Of a stretch of DNA of 64,000 nt, positions 15,796 to 24,637 are shown piece after piece. Numbering within the stretch: the stretch's first letter is position 1; every line of letters starts with the position of its first letter. A model generated the notes under the pieces. The model was not told the origin of the DNA, did no database searches, and worked only from the letters and a program-made list of their open reading frames with translations. The translations under genes were made by a program, and so were the position numbers. Source of the DNA: Aliidiomarina maris (GTDB lineage Bacteria; Pseudomonadota; Gammaproteobacteria; Enterobacterales; Alteromonadaceae); assembly GCF_003987335.1 (NCBI RefSeq), contig NZ_PIPK01000001.1, forward strand, positions 1 through 64,000, written 5' to 3'.

Positions 15796-16677
15796 TTAGA
15801 CACCCGCCGCCAGCTGCTGCCGAGTCTGCCAACGCCGCCACACAATAAAGCTACCACCCGTTAAGTACATCGCCAGTGAGTACATAGCAGCAGGCAGCGC
15901 AATGGTGCCGTCATTAAGCACACTGGAAGCAATTAAGATCGCAAGTGTTGAGTTCTGCACACCCACTTCAACGGTGATGGACGCGCGTTGGCGATCATTT
16001 AAGTTAAACCAAACCGCGAGTAAGAAGCCTATAATCATCATGGCAATGTTAAGCAACAATGCGCTTGGCCCTGCACTGACTAACTGACCGAGCAAACTGT
16101 CGCCCTGTTCGTACATGATAATGACGATTAACAGCCCTAAGAATATGGCGCCAAACGCGCTGATTTTGGGCTCAAGGCGCTGGGCAAATGGCGTGCGCCA
16201 GCCGCGAACTAGCATGCCGAGCCCTATCGGTAATAGGGTAATTAGGAACAGCGTCAACATCATTCGCGTGACAGGAAGCTCAATAGGAACGCTGGTGTCT
16301 TTAAAGGTGGCAAGGGCCAAACCCACAATAATTGGAATGGTGATAATCGTCAGTACACTGGTGATTGCGGTGAGTGTCACCGACAGCGCTAAATCGCCAC
16401 GTGCATGATAAGCAATTAAGTTGGACGTCGTGCCGCCTGGGCAGGCCGCCAATAACACTAAGCCTACAGCCAACGCGGGCGCAGCGAGAAGCCACCCTGC
16501 AATCAAAAAGCCAACGGCAGGCAGCAATACCATTTGTCCAAGTAAGCCAATCGTGACGGCTTTGGGGTATTTCACCACACGGGCAAAGTCCTGACGCTCG
16601 AGGCTTAGCCCCATACCGAACATAATGATGAAAAGACTGAGTGGTAATACAAGTTGCGAGAAAATACTACTGGTCAT
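15796..16677 (-). CDS. bile acid:sodium symporter (BASS) family transporter
   Basis: The 293-residue membrane protein has about nine or ten helices and the family signature LLAACPGGTTSNLIAYHARGDLALSV, with the sodium-binding-like EVGVQNSTLAILIASS later. BASS proteins import organic anions with sodium; bacterial members carry pantoate, keto acids or other small acids, so the substrate cannot be named. It lies 17 bases upstream of the exported hydrolase gene on the same strand; co-transcription is possible. Confidence 0.88.
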   Translation of the reverse strand: MTSSIFSQLVLPLSLFIIMFGMGLSLERQDFARVVKYPKAVTIGLLGQMVLLPAVGFLIAGWLLAAPALAVGLVLLAACPGGTTSNLIAYHARGDLALSVTLTAITSVLTIITIPIIVGLALATFKDTSVPIELPVTRMMLTLFLITLLPIGLGMLVRGWRTPFAQRLEPKISAFGAIFLGLLIVIIMYEQGDSLLGQLVSAGPSALLLNIAMMIIGFLLAVWFNLNDRQRASITVEVGVQNSTLAILIASSVLNDGTIALPAAMYSLAMYLTGGSFIVWRRWQTRQQLAAGV

Positions 16678-16757
16678 TGGGTTAGCTTGTTGTTGCTTTA
16701 GTAATGGTAGCTACCATAACGAAGTCATCCGCAAAAGGCGACTCTGACCAGCACATC

Positions 16758-17726
16758 CTAGATTGTTTTCTCTGACACACCGTTAGCAAGTGTATCGGCA
16801 ACGGATTGCACTTCTACCCTGTTGCGCCCTGCTCGCTTGGCGCGGTATAGCGCATCGTCGACGCGTGAAATTGCACTGTCCACGCTATCATGCATAAGCA
16901 AGCATCCGACGCCCACACTGGTCGTTACAGGCGACACATTGGCATTCAGCGGTTCAAGGTGCTCGACAGTTTGGCGTAAACGCTCTGCTATGACAGTGGC
17001 GACTTCGAGCTCGGTGTGCGGGAGCAGCACAATAAACTCCTCACCACCGAAACGGGCAAATAAGTCGACATTGCGCAGCACTTTGCGACACGCATGGGCA
17101 ACTTTGCATAACATGTTGTCACCGGCTTGGTGGCCCAAGGTGTCATTCAGTTGCTTAAAATTATCAAGATCGAGCATGATAATTGATGCGGCTTCTTGAT
17201 AGCGGGTAAATTCTTCTAAGCGTTCTGTAATTTCGGCAATAAACCGACGTCGATTATAAATACCGGTTAACGGGTCGGTTTCGCTTATGCGGCGCAATTG
17301 CTCTTCCAACCGATAACGCTTGGTAATATTGCGAGCGACCCATATCACCGCTTTTTCGCCATCGACCAAGCCTTCAAATGGCGATACCTGGCCTTCAAAA
17401 TGAATTGCATCTTTCGGGCCGCTAGAATCATCCAGACCTTTTACGTCACGGCCGCCCAAATCATACTCGAAAGTAATCATGCAACGGCGCTCAAGGCACA
17501 TGCGAATTTGTTCAAGGAAGCTTTCAGCTGCGTAGCGAGGCAGCACATCGAACATAGATAAGCCCACTAAGTGCGAACCATCGTGGTAATAACTGGGGTC
17601 TGAGCCACCGTATACGCCTGCATAACGCCCAGACTCGGTGATTAAAAACACGGGGTCCGGTAAGGCGGCTAAAACCGCTTCTAAATTATGGTTGGTGAGT
17701 TTCAAATCGATACCTTTGCAACGCAA
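16758..17726 (-). CDS. PAS-GGDEF diguanylate cyclase
   Basis: The protein has an N-terminal PAS domain (LAALPDPVFLITESGRYAGVYGG, ending VARNITKRYRLEEQL) and a GGDEF domain (DPLTGIYNRR, LDLDNFKQLND, ARFGGEEF). The active-site GGEEF is intact and the inhibitory site RNVD lies five residues before it, so product inhibition is likely. There is no membrane segment, so it should be cytoplasmic. Two TTG starts are possible (17726 and 17705); each has a partial AGGT site. It makes cyclic di-GMP and is divergent from the ligase gene. Confidence 0.88.
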   Translation of the reverse strand: MRCKGIDLKLTNHNLEAVLAALPDPVFLITESGRYAGVYGGSDPSYYHDGSHLVGLSMFDVLPRYAAESFLEQIRMCLERRCMITFEYDLGGRDVKGLDDSSGPKDAIHFEGQVSPFEGLVDGEKAVIWVARNITKRYRLEEQLRRISETDPLTGIYNRRRFIAEITERLEEFTRYQEAASIIMLDLDNFKQLNDTLGHQAGDNMLCKVAHACRKVLRNVDLFARFGGEEFIVLLPHTELEVATVIAERLRQTVEHLEPLNANVSPVTTSVGVGCLLMHDSVDSAISRVDDALYRAKRAGRNRVEVQSVADTLANGVSEKTI

Positions 17727-17943
17727 ATTTGCACCTGAAAAGTAACGTCACGCGCCGAACATAGCGTGACCGTCTGAAAGTATATTTACACTTGTTCCCT
17801 GCCAATGTCATGTAGTTTATTGCACAAATGAAACAATATTTTGACATCTTTATATTTAATTACTCCAATTTCCGCCATTGCCTAGCCATGAGGTTATAAA
17901 CACTGGGTTAAGCTCTTAACAACCCCATTGCAAGGATGCCGTC

Positions 17944-18816
17944 ATGTTATTCAAAATTACCCTATTCATGGTGCCGCTGTTGGCGCTTCTATACGTAGCT
18001 ATGGCTTCGCCCACATTCGCACAAGCACAACTAGCGAGTGTGTTGGAGCAGCAACAAACTATCGATGTGACTCAATACTTGGTCAGTGAGAAGTTTGACG
18101 GTGTGCGTGCAATTTGGACTGGCAGTGCATTGATCACCCGCCAAGGCAATCCGATACATGCGCCTGATTGGTTCACTGCAACGCTACCAAAGCGCTGGCT
18201 GGACGGTGAACTTTGGATAGGTCATCAACAATTTGAAGCTGTCAGTGCAATTGCGCGCACCCAAGTGCCGGATGACGCCAAATGGCGCCAAGTCCACTAT
18301 TTGGTATTTGATATGCCAGATCTCGTGCAACCGTTTGCCGAGCGTTACTCAGCCTACCGAGCGCTCATTGCTGACATGCATCAACAATCAGCCTTGAAGC
18401 ATATCGATAGTTCACACATTCAGGCAGTGGAGCAATTACGCTTCCATCAGCGAGATGAGTTAGATGCCTACTTGGCAGCGCGCATTGACGCCGGTGCGGA
18501 AGGGTTAATGCTGCATCACGCATCTGCATTTCACCAAGTTGGTCGCAGCCAGGCTATTTTGAAGTTAAAGCCGCATTTTGATGCGGAGGCTGAAGTCATC
18601 GGCCATCTGCCGGGGCGTGGTAAATACACCGATATGCTGGGCGCGTTACGGGTGAGAAACACCGAAGGCCACGAGTTCTCGATTGGCACCGGTTTTAGTG
18701 ACGCGCAGCGTGCGGATCCGCCGCCTATTGGCTCTGTCGTCACCTATAAATATCACGGTTATACCAACAGCGGCTTACCGCGATTTACTAGCTTTCTGCG
18801 CATTCGCAATGATTAG
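17944..18816 (+). CDS. ligE: ATP-dependent DNA ligase, exported LigE type
   Basis: The 290-residue protein begins with a signal peptide (hydrophobic 5-25, cleavage near TFAQA). The adenylation domain has motif I EKFDGVR with catalytic Lys50, motif III DGELWIG, motif IV EGLMLHH and motif V LKLK; a short OB domain follows (AEVIGHLPGRGKYTDMLGALRV, with YKYHGYTNSGLPR near the end). Length and export fit the small periplasmic LigE ligases found in competent proteobacteria, which may repair incoming DNA or act on extracellular DNA. AAGGA lies before the ATG. Confidence 0.88.
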   Translation: MLFKITLFMVPLLALLYVAMASPTFAQAQLASVLEQQQTIDVTQYLVSEKFDGVRAIWTGSALITRQGNPIHAPDWFTATLPKRWLDGELWIGHQQFEAVSAIARTQVPDDAKWRQVHYLVFDMPDLVQPFAERYSAYRALIADMHQQSALKHIDSSHIQAVEQLRFHQRDELDAYLAARIDAGAEGLMLHHASAFHQVGRSQAILKLKPHFDAEAEVIGHLPGRGKYTDMLGALRVRNTEGHEFSIGTGFSDAQRADPPPIGSVVTYKYHGYTNSGLPRFTSFLRIRND

Positions 18817-18838
18817 GCCGCAGCCTCACATGCGCGCT

Positions 18839-19204
18839 TTACACAGCAGTGTGCCCCCAAATGACTAAAGCAGCCATGACGCCGAGAAAAAGCAAAGCAC
18901 CAAATAACCATATGGCAGGAAAAAAGCGTTTACTAAAAGCGCGTGTTAACGGCACCAGCCAGCCTAAACCTACTAACACGGCACCGAGTGTTGCAGCGCC
19001 CGCAAATGAATGCAGCACGCCAAGGACAAACGCTTGCCCCCACATGTCGCTAAAGGACAGATTCGGAATCACAAGACGCAGCGCATAGAGCTCGATCACA
19101 CCAGCCAACACCACAGTGATGACCACCGCAGCTACACTGCCCACGGCATGTGAATTCAAAGTCACTTGCTTAGAAAATTCGCGCTGGTATTTAATCGATC
19201 TCAC
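18839..19204 (-). CDS. small integral membrane protein, unknown function
   Basis: A GTG start at 19204 is favoured because GAGG lies 7 bases before it; a longer frame begins at 19267 without such a site. The 121-residue protein has three hydrophobic segments: AAVVITVVLAGVIELYALRLV, AFVLGVLHSFAGAATLGAVLVGLGWLV and the C-terminal AIWLFGALLFLGVMAALVIWG. It is convergent with ligE. No family is recognised. Confidence 0.55.
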   Translation of the reverse strand: MRSIKYQREFSKQVTLNSHAVGSVAAVVITVVLAGVIELYALRLVIPNLSFSDMWGQAFVLGVLHSFAGAATLGAVLVGLGWLVPLTRAFSKRFFPAIWLFGALLFLGVMAALVIWGHTAV

Positions 19205-19317
19205 AACTGTACCTCGCCTAAAGATTTTAATGTATTGTGCACTGATATACGGCACTATAGTAATCAATATGCAGTATGGTTACGTAATTAAACTACTAGT
19301 TTAGCTCAGGACACGCC

Positions 19318-21005
19318 ATGCAACCGCCGGTGCAACCCTCCAATGAAGCACAGCGCCTTAAAACGCTTGATGAAACTGCTTTGCTGGATACTCAGAACGA
19401 ACAACGCTTTGACCGTGTAACCCGGCTGGTAAAGCGCTGTTTGGGCGTGGACATCGTACTAATCTCCTTATTAGATGAAACTCGCCAATGGTTTAAATCC
19501 AAACAGGGTTTGGATGCCTGCGACACACCGCGCGAGATATCATTTTGTGGTCATGCCATTCTCCACAGCGACATATTTGAAGTCGCTGACAGCCTTCAAG
19601 ATGTGCGCTTTAAAGATAATCCCCTTGTGACTGGGGCGCCCCACATTCGCTTTTATGCAGGTGCGCCGTTAATCATTGACGGCTCAGCTATCGGCACACT
19701 GTGTGTGATTTCAAAGGCCCCGCGCATGCTTACCAGCGGCGAGCGCGAAACTTTGCGAGAATTCGCAGACTTGGTCGAACAGGAAATTGTTGACCGATTA
19801 CAAGAGCAAGCCCATGCGCAGTTGTCAGCGCGCGAGTGATTTCATTGGTAATAAAGTGCGCAGCTACGCCAGCGTAATTCACCCTGACGACCAACAACGT
19901 CTTGAAATCGAAGTTCAACAAGCCTTGGCGAACAAGCGATGGTAGCGCATCCTTCCCCTACGCGAGCTCAAAGTTAAGCGAAATTTATGGCGTTACCCCT
20001 GAACAAGTCAAAGACGACGCGACTGCGGTATTTGCGACTATCTACCCTGAGGACCTACCAGCATTGGCCGCAAGTATTCAGCAATCTGCACAGCAACTAA
20101 GCCTGTGGCAGCAAGAATACCGACTGATGCAAGCTGACGGTAGCTTGCGCTGGGTATCAGGTCGTGCCATGCCTGAGCGTATGCCCGATAACAGCATTCT
20201 TTGGCACGGCTACATATACGACATCACCACCACCAAAGAGTATTATCTCGCTCTTGAGCGTGCAAACGACGATCTAAAACTAGCTCAGCAGCGCTTAGAA
20301 TTATCCAGCCAGCAAGCACAGATTGGTTATTGGCAGGTGTCTTTGCGCAGTGGAGCATTATGGTGGTCTCCGATGATTTACGATCTATTCGGTCTTGATG
20401 AACAAACCACCAACCCAGACTCGGAGCTATTTAAACGAATTGTTCAACCCGACGATTTAGATTTGGTTGAACGTAGCGAAGCTCAAGCTATCGAAACGGG
20501 GTATCACGATGTAATCCATCGCATTATTCGCGCCGACGGTGAAGTACGTTGGGTGCATGAACTTGCTTGAGTACTGCCTGCCAATGACAACCCAGATTTG
20601 TTAACGATAGGTTCGATGCAAGACATTACAGAGCGCATGCGTTTGCAGCAAGTCATGGCAAATTTACTGTCAAATGCAATTAAGTATTCGCCTATTGACG
20701 GTGTCATTCAGGTTGACCTGGCGGTGCAAGACGATGTTCACAAAACGATGACTATTTCGGTCGCTGATCAAGGCCCCGGTGTTCCACCTGCATTCCGAGA
20801 GCGCTTGTTTCAACGCTTTTCCCAGGCTGATGGTAGTGATGCACGAGAGAAAGGTGGAACAGGCCTGGGCTTGGCTTTATGCAAAGAATTGGTTGAAGGC
20901 ATGGGCGGTAAAATCTGGCTAGACACAGAAACCGCCGTCGGTAACCGTTTCTCTGTCTCGTTTCTGTCAGACGCTACCAGCACACACGACAATGACCATG
21001 ATTAA
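19318..21005 (+). pseudogene. decayed GAF-PAS histidine kinase
   Basis: Three consecutive frames carry parts of one sensor kinase. The first (19318-19839) is a GAF domain (FDRVTRLVKRCLGVDIVLISLLDE). A shift into another frame then gives a PAS tail (DFIGNKVRSYASVIHPDD) that ends in a TAG. A third frame (19902-20570) has two PAS units (SEIYGVTPEQV, QIGYWQVSLRSG). An in-frame TGA at 20568-20570 interrupts ELA-stop-VLPAND; CGA to TGA would explain it. After it, VMANLLSNAIKYSP follows ITERMRLQQ directly, so the whole HisKA dimerisation domain with its phosphorylated histidine is deleted. The remaining HATPase (DQGPGVP, GTGLGLALCKEL) cannot signal on its own. Confidence 0.8.
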
Positions 21006-21252
21006 ACTCAATGCGACCACCGCAACAGCAACCATCTTGGTAACGTGCAAGTTGAACGACTAAATGGCGTAGGCGCTCAGTAATACCCAAGCGAGCGAAA
21101 TGTTGGCAGAGGTTTGGCGCTAAATTCCAAGCCACTGCACGAGGTGTGGCGTCGCCCTCGTTCATACTGAATGCCAAGGTGGCTTCAATATCGTTTAAGA
21201 TTGGAAATTCATCGTGCAATTTCGCTAATTCGACATGCGCTGAATGGGCCAT
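20974..21252 (-). CDS. hypothetical 92-residue protein
   Basis: The start at MAHSAHVELAKL is chosen because GAGGT lies 7 bases before it; an in-frame start upstream lacks a site. The protein is mostly helical in character with a Cys-rich tail (GCCCGGRIEFNHGHCRVCW) holding five cysteines and histidines, which might bind a metal. It overlaps the end of the decayed kinase gene by 32 bases on the opposite strand. No family is recognised, and in this decaying neighbourhood it may itself be a remnant. Confidence 0.4.
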   Translation of the reverse strand: MAHSAHVELAKLHDEFPILNDIEATLAFSMNEGDATPRAVAWNLAPNLCQHFARLGITERLRHLVVQLARYQDGCCCGGRIEFNHGHCRVCW

Positions 21253-21374
21253 ATGCGTTACCTCGTTTTCTGCTAACTTCTGAAGCAGGCTCACACTAAG
21301 TATGCGAAATACAATGCAAAGTGTCCGCTAAGGGTCAGCAAAGTCGAAGTAAAGATATTAAGTAAAACGTAAAG

Positions 21375-21940
21375 TCAGCCGGCCCAACGGCGTAAAAATT
21401 CTAATTGACGCTGCTCGTTGGCGTCCGGCTGATAGGGCTGGGTGTCTAACAATGAAGGCTGTAACTGCCCAAGTGGCCAGCGCGCCTGGGCACTGGTGCC
21501 ATAGGTTGCTAAATCACCGGGATAAGAAGACATCCGCTCCAGCACTACATGGTTAATGAATAATGTCTCTGGCTGACTTGGCAACACACTGTGGTGCGCT
21601 TTGAGCCACATACTTTGGCGTCCAGACGTGCTCGCGCCACCCAATCGGTGCCCTGCACATTGGCACTTTCAATGGCATCAAGATGGGCGCTTGGGATATG
21701 GAACTGCAAATCTGCCGATACTTGCTCCGGTGCTCCAGCCACCCGAACATATGCTCGTACACGCAGTTGACGCGGCCAATCTTCTTGTGTCGAGATAGTA
21801 AACTGCATGCCGCCGCTGTTGGCTAGCACTTGCTGCGTATCAACATCTATCAGCTCAATACGCACATCGCTGACATCAGTGGAAGCATTCACGCGACCCG
21901 TAATGGGTTCCGGAAACATGAAGTAGTATTGGCTTAACAC
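21375..21940 (-). pseudogene. frameshifted remnant of an unknown protein
   Basis: Two overlapping minus-strand frames appear to be parts of one gene. The upstream part (21940 to about 21640) reads as a beta-rich domain (PEPITGRVNASTDVSDVRIELIDVD, RQLRVRAYVRVAG). Past SANVQGTDWVARARLDA the sensible sequence moves to another frame, QSMWLKAHHSVLPSQPETLFINHVVLERM, ending in NEQRQLEFLRRWAG at 21375. No good start or ribosome binding site is seen. The original may have been an exported or surface protein; the family is not recognised. Confidence 0.45.
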
Positions 21941-21955
21941 CAGTGCAAGCTTGCC

Positions 21956-21961
21956 TTGACA
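21956..21961 (+). promoter_or_regulatory. candidate -35 element of the ABC importer promoter
   Basis: TTGACA is a perfect -35 match. The -10 region, about 17 bases on (around 21979-21984, TAATTT), is weak, and it directly adjoins the MetJ boxes, so repressor bound there would block the promoter. Confidence 0.45.
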
Positions 21962-21984
21962 TACCTGCTTAACTTAGTTAATTT

Positions 21985-22016
21985 AGACGTCTAAACATCT
22001 AAACATCTAAACGTCC
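21985..22016 (+). promoter_or_regulatory. MetJ operator: four tandem met boxes
   Basis: Four contiguous 8-base units, AGACGTCT, AAACATCT, AAACATCT and AAACGTCC, match the MetJ box consensus AGACGTCT at 8, 6, 6 and 6 positions. The first unit is perfect. They end 16 bases before the substrate-binding protein start. MetJ with S-adenosylmethionine binds such tandem arrays and represses. Confidence 0.88.
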
Positions 22017-22032
22017 TTATTGAGGTAATGCT

Positions 22033-23001
22033 ATGATTGGCTCTGCCTGCCGTCTTTGGTTGTTCACTGCTGTGCTAAGTGTGTTCAGTTTTGCTGTGGA
22101 TGCAGCACCACAACGCGTGTCACTTGATTATGCTTACTACAATCCACTTAGCCTGCTACTCAAAGAACAGGGTTGGCTTGAAGAAGCACTGGCCGATAAA
22201 GGGGTCGAGGTACGCTGGGTGCATACACAAGGCTCTAACCGTGCCCTCGAATTCTTACGCGCTGGCGCGATTGATTTCGGCTCTACTGCGGGTTCTGCCG
22301 CCCTAGTAGGTCGCGCGAATGGCTTACCGATTGAAGCTATTTATCAGTATTCTCAACCCGAATGGACCGCGCTGGTTACCACCCAAGACTCGACCATTCG
22401 CAGTGTCGCTGACCTGCGCGGTAAACGGGTCGCGGTAACGCGTGGTACCGATCCGCATATATTCTTACTGCGCGCACTGGCTGATGCGGGTTTAACGGAA
22501 CGTGACATTCAAACCGTATTATTGCAGCACGCCGATGGCTACAACGCGTTGTTGCGCGGTCAGGTTGATGCTTGGGCAGGCCTTGACCCACATATGGCGC
22601 GTGCCGAACTCGAGGCTGATGCCGTGCTCTTTCACCGTCAACCGCAGCTCAATACCTATGGGCTACTGAATGTGCGTGAAGCTTTTGCCCAGCAACACCC
22701 CGAGATTGTACGTACGGTGATTGCGGCCTATGAACGCGCTCGGCACTATGCACTTGATAACCCTGAAGCCTTACAACAGGTGCTGGTTGAAGCCGCTCGA
22801 ATTTCACCGGACGTAGCAAAATTACAGCTTGAACGCACCGATATCAGTCAATCTGATGTGCACAATACGCATCGACAGCTTCTACGCGACACCGGTGAGG
22901 TGCTGCAAAGTATCGGTATTTTGCGCCCGCGTGTTGATTTGGAAAGCACCATCACAGGGTTAGTACCTCGGGATACCCAGCATGCAGAGGGGGCGCAATG
23001 A
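22033..23001 (+). CDS. ABC substrate-binding protein, SsuA/TauA family
   Basis: The 322-residue protein has a signal peptide cleaved near VDA and the NMT1/SsuA fold: LSLLLKEQGWLEEALADKGVEVRWV, then GAIDFGSTAGSAALVGRANGLP, and VADLRGKRVAVTRGTDPH. This family binds sulfonates, taurine, nitrate or thiamine precursors in the periplasm. The MetJ boxes directly upstream favour a sulfur compound such as an alkanesulfonate or a methionine-related molecule. It overlaps the permease gene by 4 bases. No sulfonate monooxygenase (ssuD, tauD) is in the window. Confidence 0.88.
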   Translation: MIGSACRLWLFTAVLSVFSFAVDAAPQRVSLDYAYYNPLSLLLKEQGWLEEALADKGVEVRWVHTQGSNRALEFLRAGAIDFGSTAGSAALVGRANGLPIEAIYQYSQPEWTALVTTQDSTIRSVADLRGKRVAVTRGTDPHIFLLRALADAGLTERDIQTVLLQHADGYNALLRGQVDAWAGLDPHMARAELEADAVLFHRQPQLNTYGLLNVREAFAQQHPEIVRTVIAAYERARHYALDNPEALQQVLVEAARISPDVAKLQLERTDISQSDVHNTHRQLLRDTGEVLQSIGILRPRVDLESTITGLVPRDTQHAEGAQ

Positions 23002-23849
23002 AGCAGGAACTTGTCACAGCCGAGCTCACTAAGCCGCGGCTGACGTCGGCGCGCGTTATGCGTATTTTTTTAGCCCCAATACGCCACTGGAAAGCATGGG
23101 TGCTGCCCACCATCATCGTGGTTGTGTGGGCACAATTAGCCGCACGCGGCGTGCTACCAAGTTATATTCTGCCCTCGCCTGCGGCTGTAGTTGAAGAGCT
23201 TCATTACCTGTGGCAAACAGGCGAACTCAGTCAGCATATTCATGTGACGTTATTACGTGTGGCTACGGGGTTCGTTGCCGGCGCTTTAGCGGCAACCCTG
23301 TGTGGTGCCTTAGCCGGTTATTCAAAGCTATTTCGTGACTTTGTTGACCCAACATTACAAGCCATAAAAGCTATCCCCTCGCTCGGTTGGGTGCCTTTGT
23401 TTATTCTTTGGTTTGGCATTTTCGAGACCTCAAAAATTGCCTTGATTGCAGTCGGCGTATTCTTCCCCGTGTATTTAAACCTGATGAACGCCGTACGTGA
23501 TGCTGATCGCAAGCTGTTTGAAGTAGCCAAGGTGTATCGGCTATCCACCTGGCACACGATAACCCGTGTGCTGTTGCCGGGCACACTGCCCGCCTATTTA
23601 ACCGGCCTGCGTTCAGGCCTTGCCCTTGGCTGGATGTTTGTAATTGCTGCCGAACTTATGGGCGCAAGCCAAGGTTTAGGATTTTTAATGTTAGACGGGC
23701 AAATGACGGGTAATCCAGCGGCAATTATCGGTGCCCTATTACTGTTTGCTCTATTAGGCAAAGCCAGTGACTTGTTACTGACAGTGCTTAGTGCGCGTGC
23801 GCTAAGTTGGCAAGACGGCTGGCAGTCGTCTGAGCAGTCATCAAATTAG
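22998..23849 (+). CDS. ABC permease, SsuC/TauC family
   Basis: The 283-residue inner-membrane protein has six predicted helices (first at WVLPTIIVVVWAQLAARGVLP) and the binding-protein-dependent signature, here VLLPGTLPAYLTGLRSGLALGWMFVIAAELMGA, that docks the ATPase. FVDPTLQAIKAIPSLGWVPLFILWFG is diagnostic of the SsuC/TauC group. The start ATG overlaps the upstream TGA. It forms the channel of the importer. Confidence 0.92.
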   Translation: MKQELVTAELTKPRLTSARVMRIFLAPIRHWKAWVLPTIIVVVWAQLAARGVLPSYILPSPAAVVEELHYLWQTGELSQHIHVTLLRVATGFVAGALAATLCGALAGYSKLFRDFVDPTLQAIKAIPSLGWVPLFILWFGIFETSKIALIAVGVFFPVYLNLMNAVRDADRKLFEVAKVYRLSTWHTITRVLLPGTLPAYLTGLRSGLALGWMFVIAAELMGASQGLGFLMLDGQMTGNPAAIIGALLLFALLGKASDLLLTVLSARALSWQDGWQSSEQSSN

Positions 23850-23857
23850 GGGGCATT

Positions 23858-24637
23858 ATGTTGCAATTGGAACAAGTTTCGAAGCAATTCACTGACCGCA
23901 AAGGTGCGCGCCATCTGGCCGTTGACGCAGTCGATATTACCATTCGACAGCACGAAATTATTGCCTTGGTGGGCACCTCGGGCTGCGGTAAATCAACCCT
24001 ACTGCGTATGATAGCAGGCCTGGACGCACCGACCCACGGGCGAGTCACGCTAGGTGGCAACACCTTACAAGGTCCCCATGCTGACATCGCCATGGTGTTT
24101 CAAGAACCGCGCTTAATGCCGTGGCTAAGTGTCCGCGAGAATGTTCGCTTGGTCTTATCAGGGGTGAGCAAAGCTGAGCAAGATGCGCGCATCGAACAGA
24201 CCTTGAAACAGGTACAATTATGGAGCTTTCGCGACGCGTTGCCGCGTCAACTTTCAGGGGGCATGGCACAGCGTGCCGCGATTGCGCGTGCCTTGGTGTG
24301 TCAGCCTAATATTCTATTATTGGATGAGCCATTCAGTGCACTGGATAACTTTACCCGTGAAAGCTTGCAACAACACGTGCTCGAACTCTGGGCCGCCAGT
24401 CAATTTACTTTAGTCATTGTCACCCACGATATCGAAGAGGCGGTCAGTATGGCGAATCGAGTGCTGGTGATGAAGAGCAACCCAGGGCACATTCAGCAGC
24501 AAGTAGATATTCCCTTACCCTACCCGCGCGACCCCCATAGTGCTGAATGCATTGCGCTGAAACGCACTATCAGTGCGGCACTCAAAGTAGGGCCTCTATC
24601 ACAGCGGCCACCGCATGGGTCAGCGCATGGGCAATAA
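23858..24637 (+). CDS. ABC ATP-binding protein, SsuB/TauB family
   Basis: The 259-residue ATPase has Walker A GTSGCGKST, Q-loop VFQEPRLMPWLSV, signature LSGGMAQR, Walker B ILLLDEPFSALD and switch histidine VTHDIEEA. It lies 8 bases after the permease, is the last gene of the operon, and powers sulfonate-type import. Its 3' end overlaps the opposite-strand protease gene by 56 bases, so no separate terminator is seen. Confidence 0.93.
   Translation: MLQLEQVSKQFTDRKGARHLAVDAVDITIRQHEIIALVGTSGCGKSTLLRMIAGLDAPTHGRVTLGGNTLQGPHADIAMVFQEPRLMPWLSVRENVRLVLSGVSKAEQDARIEQTLKQVQLWSFRDALPRQLSGGMAQRAAIARALVCQPNILLLDEPFSALDNFTRESLQQHVLELWAASQFTLVIVTHDIEEAVSMANRVLVMKSNPGHIQQQVDIPLPYPRDPHSAECIALKRTISAALKVGPLSQRPPHGSAHGQ

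Noticed and set aside
21375-21940. Two separate real genes instead of one remnant
   Set aside because: The frames overlap with coherent sequence passing from one to the other, and neither has a ribosome binding site of its own.
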